Source: Hyphomicrobium_A sp963724945 (GTDB lineage Bacteria > Pseudomonadota > Alphaproteobacteria > Rhizobiales > Hyphomicrobiaceae). From it: a DNA stretch of 64,000 nt. The stretch's first letter is position 1. Each line of letters opens with the position of its first letter. A program made the position numbers and the translations under genes. Under the pieces are notes generated by a model, which was not told where the DNA came from, ran no database searches, and saw nothing but the letters and a program-made list of their open reading frames with translations. Location: assembly GCA_963724945.1 (NCBI GenBank), contig CAVRWL010000003.1, positions 2,046,001-2,110,000 on the forward strand, read 5' to 3'. Below, piece after piece: positions 51,525 through 60,538 of the stretch.

Positions 51525-51851
51525 TGTGCGCGTCTCCCCTGTCCCCATGCTTAGAAGCGCTACGGGTCCGCAGGTCTCTCAGGGTCCGCACGCTTCTCAT
51601 TGTTCTTGAACCTTTTCTGCCACGGCAAGGCTGTCACGATCAATGCATCTTGTGGGGTGGAAGTGGGGTAGCAGTACGCGTAGCGGCGTGGGAGGGCGGA
51701 TTGGGCTAGTGGGGACGGCGAAACGCGCACCATCCGTGCCATAGAACGCGGGCGCCGCGGCGTCGGGCCCTTGCACCTTGCCTTCGCGGGGGCGAAAGCG
51801 TATCGGAGGGCGAGAGGGCCGCGATTTGGCGGCATTGCGCGCTCCGACCCC
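51525..51851. other. Intergenic region between the OFA transporter and tRNA-Arg
   Basis: About 325 bases without a convincing gene. It holds the upstream regions of the transporter (minus) and of tRNA-Arg (plus). Nothing else is recognisable. Confidence 0.4.
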
Positions 51852-51928
51852 GATCCCGTAGCTCAGTCGGATAGAGCATCTGCCTTCTAAGCAGAGGGTC
51901 GCAGGTTCGAATCCTGCCGGGATCGCCA
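51852..51928 (+). tRNA. tRNA-Arg (anticodon TCT)
   Basis: A full cloverleaf. Acceptor GATCCCG pairs with CGGGATC, followed by G and an encoded CCA. The anticodon arm TCTGC-CTTCTAA-GCAGA gives TCT. Its 3' 48 bases recur exactly at 60460-60507, so it is the likely integration site of the kdp-bearing segment. Confidence 0.97.
51881..51928 (+). repeat. Left copy of a 48-bp direct repeat (3' half of tRNA-Arg), putative attL
   Basis: This stretch, from the anticodon arm to CCA, is identical over 48 bases to 60460-60507. Tyrosine recombinases commonly use tRNA 3' ends in this way. The segment between the copies is about 8.6 kb and carries the kdp operon. Confidence 0.85.
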
Positions 51929-52077
51929 TGCGCTTTCAACGAGTTGCAGTCTTGCCGCTCTCGCCATTCCGATTCCGACTTCCAATCGGTTCGCTTTGAC
52001 CTCTAAAGCTGACCATGATGAGAGGATCGTGCGTCCGCTTAGGGCCATAACCGGAAGTCGCAAAGCCGCTCGCGGCG

Positions 52078-52768
52078 CTATGCTTCCGCGATCCGGTAGC
52101 CAATGCCGAGCTCGGTCAGGATGATCTTGGGATCGTCGGGGTCGGCTTCCAGCTTCTGGCGCAGCTGGCCGACATAGACGCGCAGGTATTGCGTGTCCTG
52201 GGCATGCGCCGGCCCCCACACCGCGCTCAGCAGCTGGCGATGGGTCATCACCTTGCCGGCATGGCGGGCGAGAACTCGCTAACAGCTCAAACTCCTTGCG
52301 TGTCAGCTTGATCTCCTGGCCGTCGCGCGTCACGCGATGGCGGACCGCGTCGATCTCCACGTCGCCGACGCTCAGGACCGGCGTTTCGCCCTGCCGCTGG
52401 GCGCGGTGGCGCAATGCGGCGCGCAGGCGCGCCATCAGCTCGCCGACCCCGAACGGCTTGTTGACGAAGTCATCGGCCCCGAGGTCGAGCGCCTCGATCT
52501 TCTCGGCCTCCCGCTCGCGCGCCGACAGCACGATGATGGGAACGTCGGACCACTGCCGTACCTGCCGGATCACGTCCTTGCCGTCGCTGTCAGGAAGGCC
52601 CAGGTCGAGCACGACGATCTCAGGGCGCTCCCCGGCGATGCGCTTCATCGCCTCGGTCGCCGTCGCGGCCGCCGCCACCTCGAAGCCGTTCGCCTCCAGC
52701 GCGGGCTGCAGGAAGCGCAGGATCGCCGGCTCGTCGTCGACGACGAGAATGCGCTGCTTAGCTGTCAT
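52078..52768 (-). pseudogene. kdpE: KdpE response regulator, one frameshift
   Basis: An OmpR-type response regulator that activates kdpFABC. The receiver domain has the acidic pair DDE (residues 11-13), the phosphoacceptor D55 (IVVLDLGLPD) and a Lys in NKPFGVGEL. The DNA-binding domain starts with KLTRKEFELLA, then the frame breaks: one extra base (about T52276 on the plus strand) derails it. Without that base the sequence reads VLARHAGKVMTHRQLL and ends ELGIGYRIAEA at a stop at 52078-52080. This gives 229 residues, the normal length. The start overlaps kdpD by 4 bases. Confidence 0.85.
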
Positions 52769-55449
52769 TTGGCCGGCCTTTCGAGCGGAAACGCAAGAAC
52801 CAGCCGCGTGCCGCGCCCCTTCGCGACTGGGCTCTCTGCCGAAATGGACGCGCTATGCGCATCCATGATGCCTTTGGCGATAGCGAGCCCGAGCCCGGTG
52901 CCCTCCCCACCGTCGGCAAGGTCTGGCTCGGGTTTTCGCGCCTGGACGAACTTCTCGAAGATGTGCGGCAGCACGTCCTTGGGGATTCCGGGACCGTCGT
53001 CGGTCACGCGCAGGACAACCGCTTGCCGCGTTGCCTCGCCGTCGATTATGACACGCGCTTCCGGTGGCGTATGCGCGATGGCATTGCCCACCACGTTGCC
53101 GAGCGCCTGCTCGATAAGCCGGGCATCGGCCCTGACGAGCGGGAGCGGTTCTGGGAGCTGCACCTGGACACGCTGTGCCGCCCCGCGCCGCCGCGCGGCG
53201 TTGGCAACCCGTTCGGCCAGCTCGCGCAGATCCACCCAATCGCGGTGCACCTCCAGCGCACCGGCATCGATGCGCGTCATGGCGAGCAGATTGCGCACCA
53301 TATCGTCGAGCCCTTCCGCCTCGGCCTTGATCTGACCCAGCAGGTCCTTTTGCGCCTTGGCGTCGAGTTTGTCGCCGTACTCCAGGAGGCCCGTCGCCGA
53401 GCCGAGGATCGATGCCAGCGGCGTGCGGAAATCGTGGGAGATCGAGGCCAGCAACGTGTTGCGCACGCGCTCGGTTTCCGCCGCGCTGCGCGCCGACACC
53501 ATTTCGCGGGCGAGCGAGGCGCGATCGAGCGCCGCCGCGGTCTGCTCGGCCAGCGTCTCGAGCAAAGTCCGCGCCTCGGGATCGAGCCGGGAGGCTGGAT
53601 CGCCCTGGCCGATGCCGATGACGCCCAGAGGCCCTTGCGTCGTCTTCAGCGGCAGGAAGAGCCAAGGCACCGCCGGCAGCGTGGCCGTAGCGGTGCCCGC
53701 CGGCTCACCGTGCCCGTGGGTCCACCGCGCCGCGGTCAGCGCCGCTGTGTCGAGCGCATCGACTGGCGGCATCGATCCGCTCAGCTCCAGCTCGCCCTTG
53801 TGCGCGGTGAGGATCACAACGGGTGTCGCGAGACCCGCATGGATCTCGGTCGCCGCTGCTTCCGGGATGGCGTCGAAAGCGGCGACGCTCGATAGCTTGC
53901 GCGTGAACTCATAAAGGCGCCGCGAGGCACGCATGCGCGCGACTGCGACCTGCGCCTGCTCGCGCACCCGGCCTGCAAGCGTCGACGTGATGACGGAGAT
54001 CGCGAGAAACACGACGAGCGCCAGCAGCTCGTCGGGCTTTGCCACCGTGAACGTATAGAGCGGCTCGATGAAGAGGAAGTTGTAGGCGAGGAACGACAAG
54101 ACAGAGGCGTAGATCGCCGGCCATATGCCGAACGTCACGGCCGCAAACACGATGGCCATGAGAAAGATCATGGACAGGTTTGGGAAGCTCGTTATCGCGT
54201 TCAGGAAGTGGCCGATTGCGGCCGCCGCAGCCACGGCCAGCGTCGAGAAAAGGAACGGTAGGAGGTCGGGTTTCGGCCGCGGCGGCAGCTTGAGGATCGG
54301 CTCGGCCCCCGCCTTCTCGCGCGACGTCACCACATGCACCGCAACGCCGTCGGCGCGGCGCAACAGCTCATGCGGCAGCGAACGGCGCAAAAGCTCGGTG
54401 AGGTAGCCGCCGCGCGAGCGGCCGAGCACGATCTGGGTGACGTTCTCGAGCCGGGCAAAGTGAAGGAGCTCGGCTGCAATGTCGCTGGATGCGAGCTTCT
54501 TCGTATCCGCGCCGAGCGATTGCGCGAGCTTCAGCGCCGTGTCGACGTTCAGCCGACCCTTCTCGTCCAGCTCATCGCCCGGCCTTTCCACAGTGACCGC
54601 GAGCCACGGGGCATCCATGACGTCGGCGAGGCGCTTGGCGGCGCGCACGATCATTGGCGCATCGATGTCTGGGCCGACACAGGCAAGGATGCGCTCGCCC
54701 GCCGCCCACGGCCCTCCGATCGCCTGCGCCTGCATGCGCTCAACGAGATCGGCATCGATGCGTTCCGCGGCCCGGCGCAGGGTGAGCTCGCGCAGCGCCG
54801 TCAGGTTCTCCGGCTTGAAGAACTTTTTGCGCGCGCGGGCCGCCATGTCCTCGACATAGACCTTGCCCTCGGCGAGCCGCTTCAACAGCTCCTCGGTCGG
54901 CAGGTCGACGAGGACAATATCGTCGGCTTCCTCGAACACGCGATCGGGCACGGTCTCGCGCACGTGTATGCGCGCGATCCGCTGCACAATATCATTGAGC
55001 CCCTCCAGGTGCTGGACGTTCAACGTGGTCCACACGTCGATGCCGGCGGCGAGGAGCTCTTCGACGTCCTGCCAGCGCTTCAGGTGGCGGCTTCCCGGAA
55101 TGTTGGCGTGGGCGAGTTCATCGATGAGAATGAGGCCTGGCCGGCGGGCAAGCGCCTTGTCGATGTCAAACTCGCTCAAGATCCGGTTGACGTAGACGAC
55201 GGGCTTGCGCGGGATGACCTCAAACCCTTCCACGAGTGCTTCCGTCTCGCGGCGCCCATGAGTCTCGACCAGGCCTAAGATGACCTCGCGCCCCTCGCCC
55301 GCGGCGGCACGCGCGGCACTCAGCATGGCGTACGTCTTGCCCACGCCCGGAGCGGCGCCGAGAAAGATTTTCAGCCGCCCGCGACGCTCCGTGTCGGTGA
55401 GCGCAAGCAGGGCGTCGGCGGACGCGCGTTGGCTAAACTCTGGCTGCAT
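52765..55449 (-). CDS. kdpD: KdpD osmosensitive potassium sensor kinase
   Basis: An 894-residue sensor. The N-terminal KdpD domain has Walker A GAAPGVGKTY near residue 35, followed by a Usp-like domain (ILACVGPDIDAPMIV). Four hydrophobic helices come in the middle (about 400-500), a GAF-type region next, then HisKA with SHDFRTPLASILG (the His is the phosphorylation site) and an HATPase with DDGPGIPKDVLPHIFEKF and GTGLGLAIAKGIM. Every module is intact. It senses low potassium or osmotic stress and phosphorylates KdpE. It lies 39 bases after kdpC. Confidence 0.95.
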   Translation of the reverse strand: MQPEFSQRASADALLALTDTERRGRLKIFLGAAPGVGKTYAMLSAARAAAGEGREVILGLVETHGRRETEALVEGFEVIPRKPVVYVNRILSEFDIDKALARRPGLILIDELAHANIPGSRHLKRWQDVEELLAAGIDVWTTLNVQHLEGLNDIVQRIARIHVRETVPDRVFEEADDIVLVDLPTEELLKRLAEGKVYVEDMAARARKKFFKPENLTALRELTLRRAAERIDADLVERMQAQAIGGPWAAGERILACVGPDIDAPMIVRAAKRLADVMDAPWLAVTVERPGDELDEKGRLNVDTALKLAQSLGADTKKLASSDIAAELLHFARLENVTQIVLGRSRGGYLTELLRRSLPHELLRRADGVAVHVVTSREKAGAEPILKLPPRPKPDLLPFLFSTLAVAAAAAIGHFLNAITSFPNLSMIFLMAIVFAAVTFGIWPAIYASVLSFLAYNFLFIEPLYTFTVAKPDELLALVVFLAISVITSTLAGRVREQAQVAVARMRASRRLYEFTRKLSSVAAFDAIPEAAATEIHAGLATPVVILTAHKGELELSGSMPPVDALDTAALTAARWTHGHGEPAGTATATLPAVPWLFLPLKTTQGPLGVIGIGQGDPASRLDPEARTLLETLAEQTAAALDRASLAREMVSARSAAETERVRNTLLASISHDFRTPLASILGSATGLLEYGDKLDAKAQKDLLGQIKAEAEGLDDMVRNLLAMTRIDAGALEVHRDWVDLRELAERVANAARRRGAAQRVQVQLPEPLPLVRADARLIEQALGNVVGNAIAHTPPEARVIIDGEATRQAVVLRVTDDGPGIPKDVLPHIFEKFVQARKPEPDLADGGEGTGLGLAIAKGIMDAHSASISAESPVAKGRGTRLVLAFPLERPAK

Positions 55450-55488
55450 AGGGCTCGGGGCGTATGGGCCATCCTTCAGCCGGCAAGA

Positions 55489-56055
55489 TTACTGCTGCAG
55501 GCCGTCGAGCGCGATATTGAGGGCGAGCACGTTAACGTGCGGCTCTCCTAGAAACCCGAGCGCGCGCCCTTCGGCTTGCTGGTCCACCAGAGCCCGCACC
55601 CGCGCCTCGGCAAGCCCGCGCGCCTTGGCAACTCTTGGCACCTGCAGCTCGGCCGTCTCGGGCGAGATGTCGGGATCAAGGCCGCTTGCCGACGTCGTCA
55701 CCGCATCGACCGGGACCGGCCCTGCGACGCCCTGCTGGCGCATGGCATCGACACTCGCCTTGGTGCGGTCCAGCAGCTTCTGCGTTATGGGGCCAAGGTT
55801 CGAGCCGGAGGACGCGGCCGCATTGTAAGGCGGGTCCGTGGCCGAGGGCCGCGGATGGAAATACCTGGCCGAGGCGAAGTCCTGGCCGACAAGGCTGGAG
55901 CCGACGACCTTGCCGTCCTTCACGACCAGGCTCCCGAGAGCCGCGTCGTGCATCATGATCCAGGCGAAGCCGGAAACGGCGAGCGGGTAGATGAGCCCCG
56001 TGATCAGCGTAAAGCCCAAGAGCATGACGAGGGGCGCGCGTAACTGGCGAAGCAT
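55489..56055 (-). CDS. kdpC: KdpC subunit of the potassium-importing ATPase
   Basis: A 188-residue single-pass membrane subunit. It starts with a hydrophobic helix (MLLGFTLITGLIYPLAVSGF), and its periplasmic domain contains GQDFASARYFHPRPSAT and the C-terminal FLGEPHVNVLALNIALDGL, both typical. It stabilises KdpA and KdpB contact. It lies 14 bases after kdpB. Confidence 0.95.
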   Translation of the reverse strand: MLRQLRAPLVMLLGFTLITGLIYPLAVSGFAWIMMHDAALGSLVVKDGKVVGSSLVGQDFASARYFHPRPSATDPPYNAAASSGSNLGPITQKLLDRTKASVDAMRQQGVAGPVPVDAVTTSASGLDPDISPETAELQVPRVAKARGLAEARVRALVDQQAEGRALGFLGEPHVNVLALNIALDGLQQ

Positions 56056-56069
56056 GGCTTTCCTCCACT

Positions 56070-58124
56070 CTAAGCAAGACCGAGAGCGCCGACTGCAAGA
56101 TCGATCAGCTTGATGCCGACGAAGGGTGCGGCGAGGCCGCCCAGCCCGTAGATCAGCAGATTGCGCTGGAGCAGCGCAGCCGCACCGATCGGACGGTAGG
56201 CGACGCCCTTCAGCGCCAGCGGGATTAGCGCGACGATAATAAGGGCGTTGAAGATGACCGCGGACAGAATGGCGCTGTGCGGCGTAGCGAGCCCCATGAT
56301 GTTGAGCGCGCCGAGCTCGGGCAGCGAAGCAACGAACAGCGCCGGAATGATCGCGAAGTATTTCGCCACGTCGTTGGCGATCGAGAAAGTCGTGAGCGAG
56401 CCGCGCGTCATCAGCAGCTGCTTGCCGATCTCAACGACCTCGATCAGCTTGGTCGGGTTGGAATCGAGATCAACCATGTTGCCGGCCTCGCGCGCCGCCT
56501 GCGTGCCCGTCTGCATGGCGACCGCCACGTCGGCCTGGGCGAGCGCCGGCGCGTCATTGGTGCCGTCGCCGCACATGGCGATCAGGCGCCCACGGGCCTG
56601 CTCCCCGCGGATGTAGCGCAGCTTGTCCTCCGGCGTTGCCTCGGCGATGAAGTCGTCGACGCCGGCCTCCGACGCGATCGCCGCCGCGGTAACGGGGTTG
56701 TCGCCGGTGATCATCACCGTCTTGATGCCCATGCGGCGCAGCTGCGCGAAGCGTTCCTTGATGTCGGCCTTCACCACGTCCTTCAGGTGCACCACGCCGA
56801 GTAGGCGGCCGCATTCGGCGAGTCCCAGGGGCGTGCCGCCTGACCGCGCAATGCGCTCCACGGCCGCGCGGAAAGCCGGCGGCTCGGCGACGCCGCCTCC
56901 CGCCTCCTCGCGCGCGAACTTCAAGATCGCATCGACCGCGCCCTTGCGCAGCTTGCGATGGCCGAGATCGACACCGGACAGCCGCGTCGTCGCGGAGAAC
57001 GGCACGAAGCCGGTCGTCGGCGAAGGGTCCGGCAACGCGATCTCATACTTCTCCTGCGTCAGCGTCACGATGGAGCGGCCCTCCGGCGTCTCGTCGGCGA
57101 GGCTTGCCAGTAGCGCGACCTCGGCCACCTGCCGCTCGGAGATGCCAGGGACCGGAATGATCTCGGTCGCCAGACGATTGCCGAAGGTGATGGTGCCCGT
57201 CTTGTCGAGCAGCAGCGTATCGACATCGCCCGCCGCCTCGACGGCGCGCCCCGACATGGCCAGCACGTTAAACTTCAAGAGCCGATCCATGCCGGCGATG
57301 CCGATGGCAGACAGCAGCCCGCCGATGGTCGTGGGAATGAGCGTGACGAAGAGCGCGACCAGCACGGGGACGGGCACCACAGCGCCCGAGTAAGCGCCGA
57401 GGCCGGTGAGCGTCACGACTGCAATGAGGAAGATGAGGCTCATGCCCGCGAGCAGCACGTTGAGGGCAATCTCGTTGGGTGTCTTCTGCCGTTCCGCGCC
57501 CTCGACGAGCGCGATCATGCGATCGAGGAACGACGAGCCCTGTGCCGAAGTGATGCGCACGACGATCCAGTCGGAAAGGACGGAAGTGCCACCGGTGACG
57601 GCCGAGCGGTCGCCGCCGGCCTCGCGGATGACCGGCGCGGATTCACCCGTCACTGCCGCCTCGTTGACCGAGGCGACACCTTCGACCACCTCGCCATCGC
57701 CCGGGATAAGGTCTCCGGCCTCGACGAGCACGAGGTCGCCGGGGCGCAGATCAAGTGCCGAGACCTTCTCGAAGCGGTCGCGCTGCTCTGCATCTGCCAG
57801 GCGCTTTGCCAGCGTTTCCGTGCGCGCGCGACGCAAGGTGTCGGCCTGCGCGCGTCCGCGGCCTTCCGCGATCGCTTCGGCAAAGTTGGCGAAGAGGACG
57901 GTGAACCATAGCCAGACGGCAAGCTGGCCGGTGAACGCCGCCGGCTCGCCGCTCGTGAGGTCGCGCACAAAGAGAACCGTCACCAGCGCCGAGACCGCGG
58001 CGGTGACGAACATCACCGGGTTCTTGACGAGAACGCGCGGATCGAGCTTGCGGAAGGCATCCGCGATCGCGTGCGAGAGCAGCGGACGGTCGAGCGCTGC
58101 GGCGTGATAGCGTTTGCGAACCAT
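56070..58124 (-). CDS. kdpB: KdpB P-type ATPase subunit
   Basis: A 684-residue P-type ATPase. The phosphorylation motif DKTGT is at residues 307-311, the actuator-domain TGES at 159-162, and GDGTNDAPALAQADVAVAM is the hinge near residue 520. The length is normal. It energises potassium movement through KdpA. It lies 26 bases downstream of kdpA. Confidence 0.97.
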   Translation of the reverse strand: MVRKRYHAAALDRPLLSHAIADAFRKLDPRVLVKNPVMFVTAAVSALVTVLFVRDLTSGEPAAFTGQLAVWLWFTVLFANFAEAIAEGRGRAQADTLRRARTETLAKRLADAEQRDRFEKVSALDLRPGDLVLVEAGDLIPGDGEVVEGVASVNEAAVTGESAPVIREAGGDRSAVTGGTSVLSDWIVVRITSAQGSSFLDRMIALVEGAERQKTPNEIALNVLLAGMSLIFLIAVVTLTGLGAYSGAVVPVPVLVALFVTLIPTTIGGLLSAIGIAGMDRLLKFNVLAMSGRAVEAAGDVDTLLLDKTGTITFGNRLATEIIPVPGISERQVAEVALLASLADETPEGRSIVTLTQEKYEIALPDPSPTTGFVPFSATTRLSGVDLGHRKLRKGAVDAILKFAREEAGGGVAEPPAFRAAVERIARSGGTPLGLAECGRLLGVVHLKDVVKADIKERFAQLRRMGIKTVMITGDNPVTAAAIASEAGVDDFIAEATPEDKLRYIRGEQARGRLIAMCGDGTNDAPALAQADVAVAMQTGTQAAREAGNMVDLDSNPTKLIEVVEIGKQLLMTRGSLTTFSIANDVAKYFAIIPALFVASLPELGALNIMGLATPHSAILSAVIFNALIIVALIPLALKGVAYRPIGAAALLQRNLLIYGLGGLAAPFVGIKLIDLAVGALGLA

Positions 58125-58150
58125 GGCACTTTGCTCCTGAAGGGCGCGCC

Positions 58151-59856
58151 TCAGTACGTCTTGCCGGCGAGCATCTGGAAGTGCTCGACGATCGGCCCGA
58201 GCGCGAGAGCGGGAAAGAACTGGAGGCCGCCGAGGATCAGGATGACACCCGTCAACAGCCCGACGAACAACAGCCCGTCGGTCGGGAACGTGCCCGATGA
58301 CGGCGCGAGCTTCGGCTTGGCGGCGAGCGATCCGATGATCGCCATGACCGGCACGATGACGGCGTAGCGCCCGAGGATCATGGTGATGCCCTGCGTGGTC
58401 GCGTACCAGGGCGTGGCGGCATTGAGGCCGGCGAAGGCCGAGCCGTTGTTGCCGGCGGCGGAGGAGAACGCATAGAGGATCTCGGTGAGGCCGCGCGGGC
58501 CGGGGTTCGCCAGGCTCGCCAGCGCCGAGGGCAGGACGGCGGAGGCGGAGGAGAAGCCGAGGATGAGCAGCGGAATGATGAGGACGGCGAGCATCGCCAT
58601 CTTCACCTCCTTGGCCTCGAGCTTCTTGCCGAGATACTCAGGCGTCCGCCCGACCATCAGCCCGGCGACGAACATGGCGAGGATCGCGAACAGCACCATG
58701 CCGTAGAGGCCCGAGCCAACGCCGCCAGGCAGCACCTCGCCGAGCTGGATCAGGAACAGCGGCACGAGCCCGCCGAGCGGCATGTAGGAGGCGTGCATGG
58801 AGTTGACCGAGCCGTTGGAGGCGCCGGTCGTGAAGGCGGCCCAGATCACCGACTGCGCCGTGCCGAAGCGGACCTCCTTGCCCTCCATATTGCCGTCCGT
58901 CGACGCCCATCGCGTGCATCAGCGGGTTGCCGGCCGCTTCAGCCCAATAAGCAGCAGCGCATCCGGCTGTGATGAACAGCATCATGACGGCGAGCAGCGC
59001 CCAGCCCTCGCGCTCCTTGCCGATCATGCGCCCGAAGGTGATGGCGAGGCCGAGCGAGAGCGCAAGGATGGCCCAGGCCTGGATGATGTTGCTCAGTACA
59101 TTGGGATTCTCGTAAGGGTGGGCGGAGTTCACGTTGAAGAAGCCGCCGCCGTTGGTGCCGAGCTGCTTGATGGCGATCTGGCTCGCAGCGGGGCCTTGCG
59201 CGATCGTCTGCTTGGCGCCTTCGAGCGTCGTGGCATCGACGTAGCTGCTCAGGTTTTGCGGCACGCCGAGAGCGATCAGGACAATCGCCATCACGATCGA
59301 CAGCGGCAGGAGCACGTAGAGCGTGGTGCGTGTGAGATCGACCCAGAAATTGCCGACGGTCGCGGCGCTGGCGCGGGTGAAGGCACGCGCCAGCGGAACC
59401 ACGATGGCCATGCCGGTTGCCGCCGACAGGAAATTCTGCACGGTCAAGCCCGCCATCTGGCTGAAATAGGATAGCGCCGACTCGCCGCCGTAGGCCTGCC
59501 AGTTCGTGTTGGATACGAACGATGCCGCCGTGTTGAACGCAATGACGGGGCTCATCGGCCCGAAACCTTGCGGGTTGAACGGCAGGACCTGCTGCAGCCG
59601 CAGGATTGCATAGAGCAGCACGAAGCCCGCCGCATTGAACAGAAGCAGCGCCGTGACGTAGCCGAGCCAGCTCTGCTCGCGGCCCGCGTCAATACCGGCG
59701 TAGGCGTAGAGGCGCCGCTCGACAGGCTGCCCGAGGCGACTGCAGGAACGTGGCACGCCCGTCGAGAACTGCAGCCATGAAGCGGCCAAGCGGCCGTGCG
59801 GTCACGACCACCAGGGCGAGCATAAAGGCGATCTGGAACCAGCCATTGAGTGTCAT
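58151..59856 (-). pseudogene. kdpA: KdpA potassium-binding subunit, two frameshifts
   Basis: KdpA is the channel-like subunit, with about ten membrane helices. The start at 59856 reads MTLNGWFQIAFMLALVVVTA. Near 59742 one extra base breaks the frame just after ATFL; the family continues LGQPVERRLYAYAGID in the next frame. A second shift near 58905 falls between NPLMHAMGVD and NMEGKEVRFG, which is the third selectivity-type loop region. After it the protein runs normally to the stop at 58151. The pieces together cover the full family length and keep TNGGGFFNVNSAHPYENP. The operon around it is intact, so sequence error is the simpler reading. Confidence 0.85.
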
Positions 59857-59903
59857 GGGGTGAGACCTGAGCTACCCGGGCGCGCGTGGCGGCGCGCCGA
59901 TTA

Positions 59904-59990
59904 TCACAACTTCTCGGGATAGAGGAGCGCATAGACGAGGTAGGCGCCGACGCCGGCGGCCACGATTGCACCGAGCATGAGATCGAGCAT
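59904..59990 (-). CDS. kdpF: KdpF small membrane subunit
   Basis: A 28-residue single-helix peptide that starts MLDLMLGAIVAAGVGAYLVY and ends LLYPEKL. The Y-L-x-x-A-L-L-x-P-E-x sequence is the hallmark of KdpF, which stabilises the KdpABC complex. GAGG lies about 7 bases before its ATG, within the end of the preceding 27-codon ORF's spacer. It is followed 47 bases later by kdpA. Confidence 0.9.
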   Translation of the reverse strand: MLDLMLGAIVAAGVGAYLVYALLYPEKL

Positions 59991-59997
59991 GTTTGCC

Positions 59998-60081
59998 TCA
60001 CATGCCCGCAACCCAGCGGGCGTAAAAGCTCATCAGGGCAAAGAGCCCGAGGCCGAGCGCCAGATAGATGAGGTCCAGCAT
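59998..60081 (-). CDS. 27-residue hydrophobic peptide, leader ORF of the kdp operon
   Basis: A 27-residue ORF with one membrane helix, starting MLDLIYLALGLGLFALMSFY and ending in ARWVAGM. AGGAGGA stands 7 bases before the ATG. The start resembles that of KdpF (MLDL), which is 8 bases downstream of its stop, so the two may be related by duplication. I do not know a function. Its ribosome site lies in one arm of a hairpin (60087-60115). Confidence 0.7.
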   Translation of the reverse strand: MLDLIYLALGLGLFALMSFYARWVAGM

Positions 60082-60086
60082 GTGAC

Positions 60087-60115
60087 GTCCTCCTGTCGGC
60101 TGCGACGAGGAGGAC
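60087..60115 (-). promoter_or_regulatory. Hairpin that masks the ribosome site of the kdp leader ORF
   Basis: In the mRNA sense, GUCCUCCU pairs perfectly with AGGAGGAC, which is the ribosome site of the 27-codon ORF. Between them GUCG and CGAC extend the stem around a CAGC loop, with one bulged C. Twelve pairs in all would hide the ribosome site, so translation of the whole kdp leader may depend on opening this structure. Confidence 0.6.
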
Positions 60116-60459
60116 CTAGGCTTCAGCGCATAAAGATTCGATACGGATTTTCAGGCGCCCGCATAAGCGCGAGATAAGGATGCCACCTTGCTCATGGCCG
60201 CAGCGTGCAATGGCCGCTTTGGGTCAAGAAGCAGGCCTTCGTCGCCGCCTATCGATGCGTCGGCTTCGGTCTCGATAGCAGACCGTAATGGGAGACATGC
60301 TCCGGGAAACGACGAAGTCGAGCGCAAATGGACTGGTCTGCAGACCTCGTCATAGCTCCTGAGTGTCCATTCCGACTCGGCGGCTAAGCCCTTGACGTTC
60401 CGTGGCGTGAACAGGGGGCGAAAAGTCGGAATGGCCCTTGATCTTGTTGGATATCTTCT
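60116..60459. other. Region upstream of the kdp operon
   Basis: About 340 bases with no convincing gene. It should contain the kdp promoter and KdpE sites, reading towards lower coordinates. I found no clear direct repeat; the AT-richer stretch near 60130-60150 is the best place for a promoter. Confidence 0.4.
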
Positions 60460-60507
60460 TGCCTTCTAAGCAGAGGGTCGCAGGTTCGAATCCTGCCGGG
60501 ATCGCCA
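60460..60507 (+). repeat. Right copy of the 48-bp direct repeat, putative attR (tRNA-Arg 3' fragment)
   Basis: An exact copy of the last 48 bases of tRNA-Arg, including CCA, without the 5' half of the gene. Sequence before it (ATATCTTCT) and after it (CTTATTTCAAG) differ from the real tRNA context. It is a displaced tRNA end as left by integration, not a functional tRNA. Confidence 0.85.
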
Positions 60508-60538
60508 CTTATTTCAAGAGCTACAAATCGAGCAGGCC

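Noticed and set aside
49944..51554. A 536-codon open frame on the plus strand
   Set aside because: It mirrors the OFA transporter. Its composition (many His, Asp, Arg, Glu) is that of a reversed membrane-protein gene.
60460..60507. Second functional tRNA-Arg
   Set aside because: Only the 3' part is present; no acceptor 5' strand or D arm can be found upstream.
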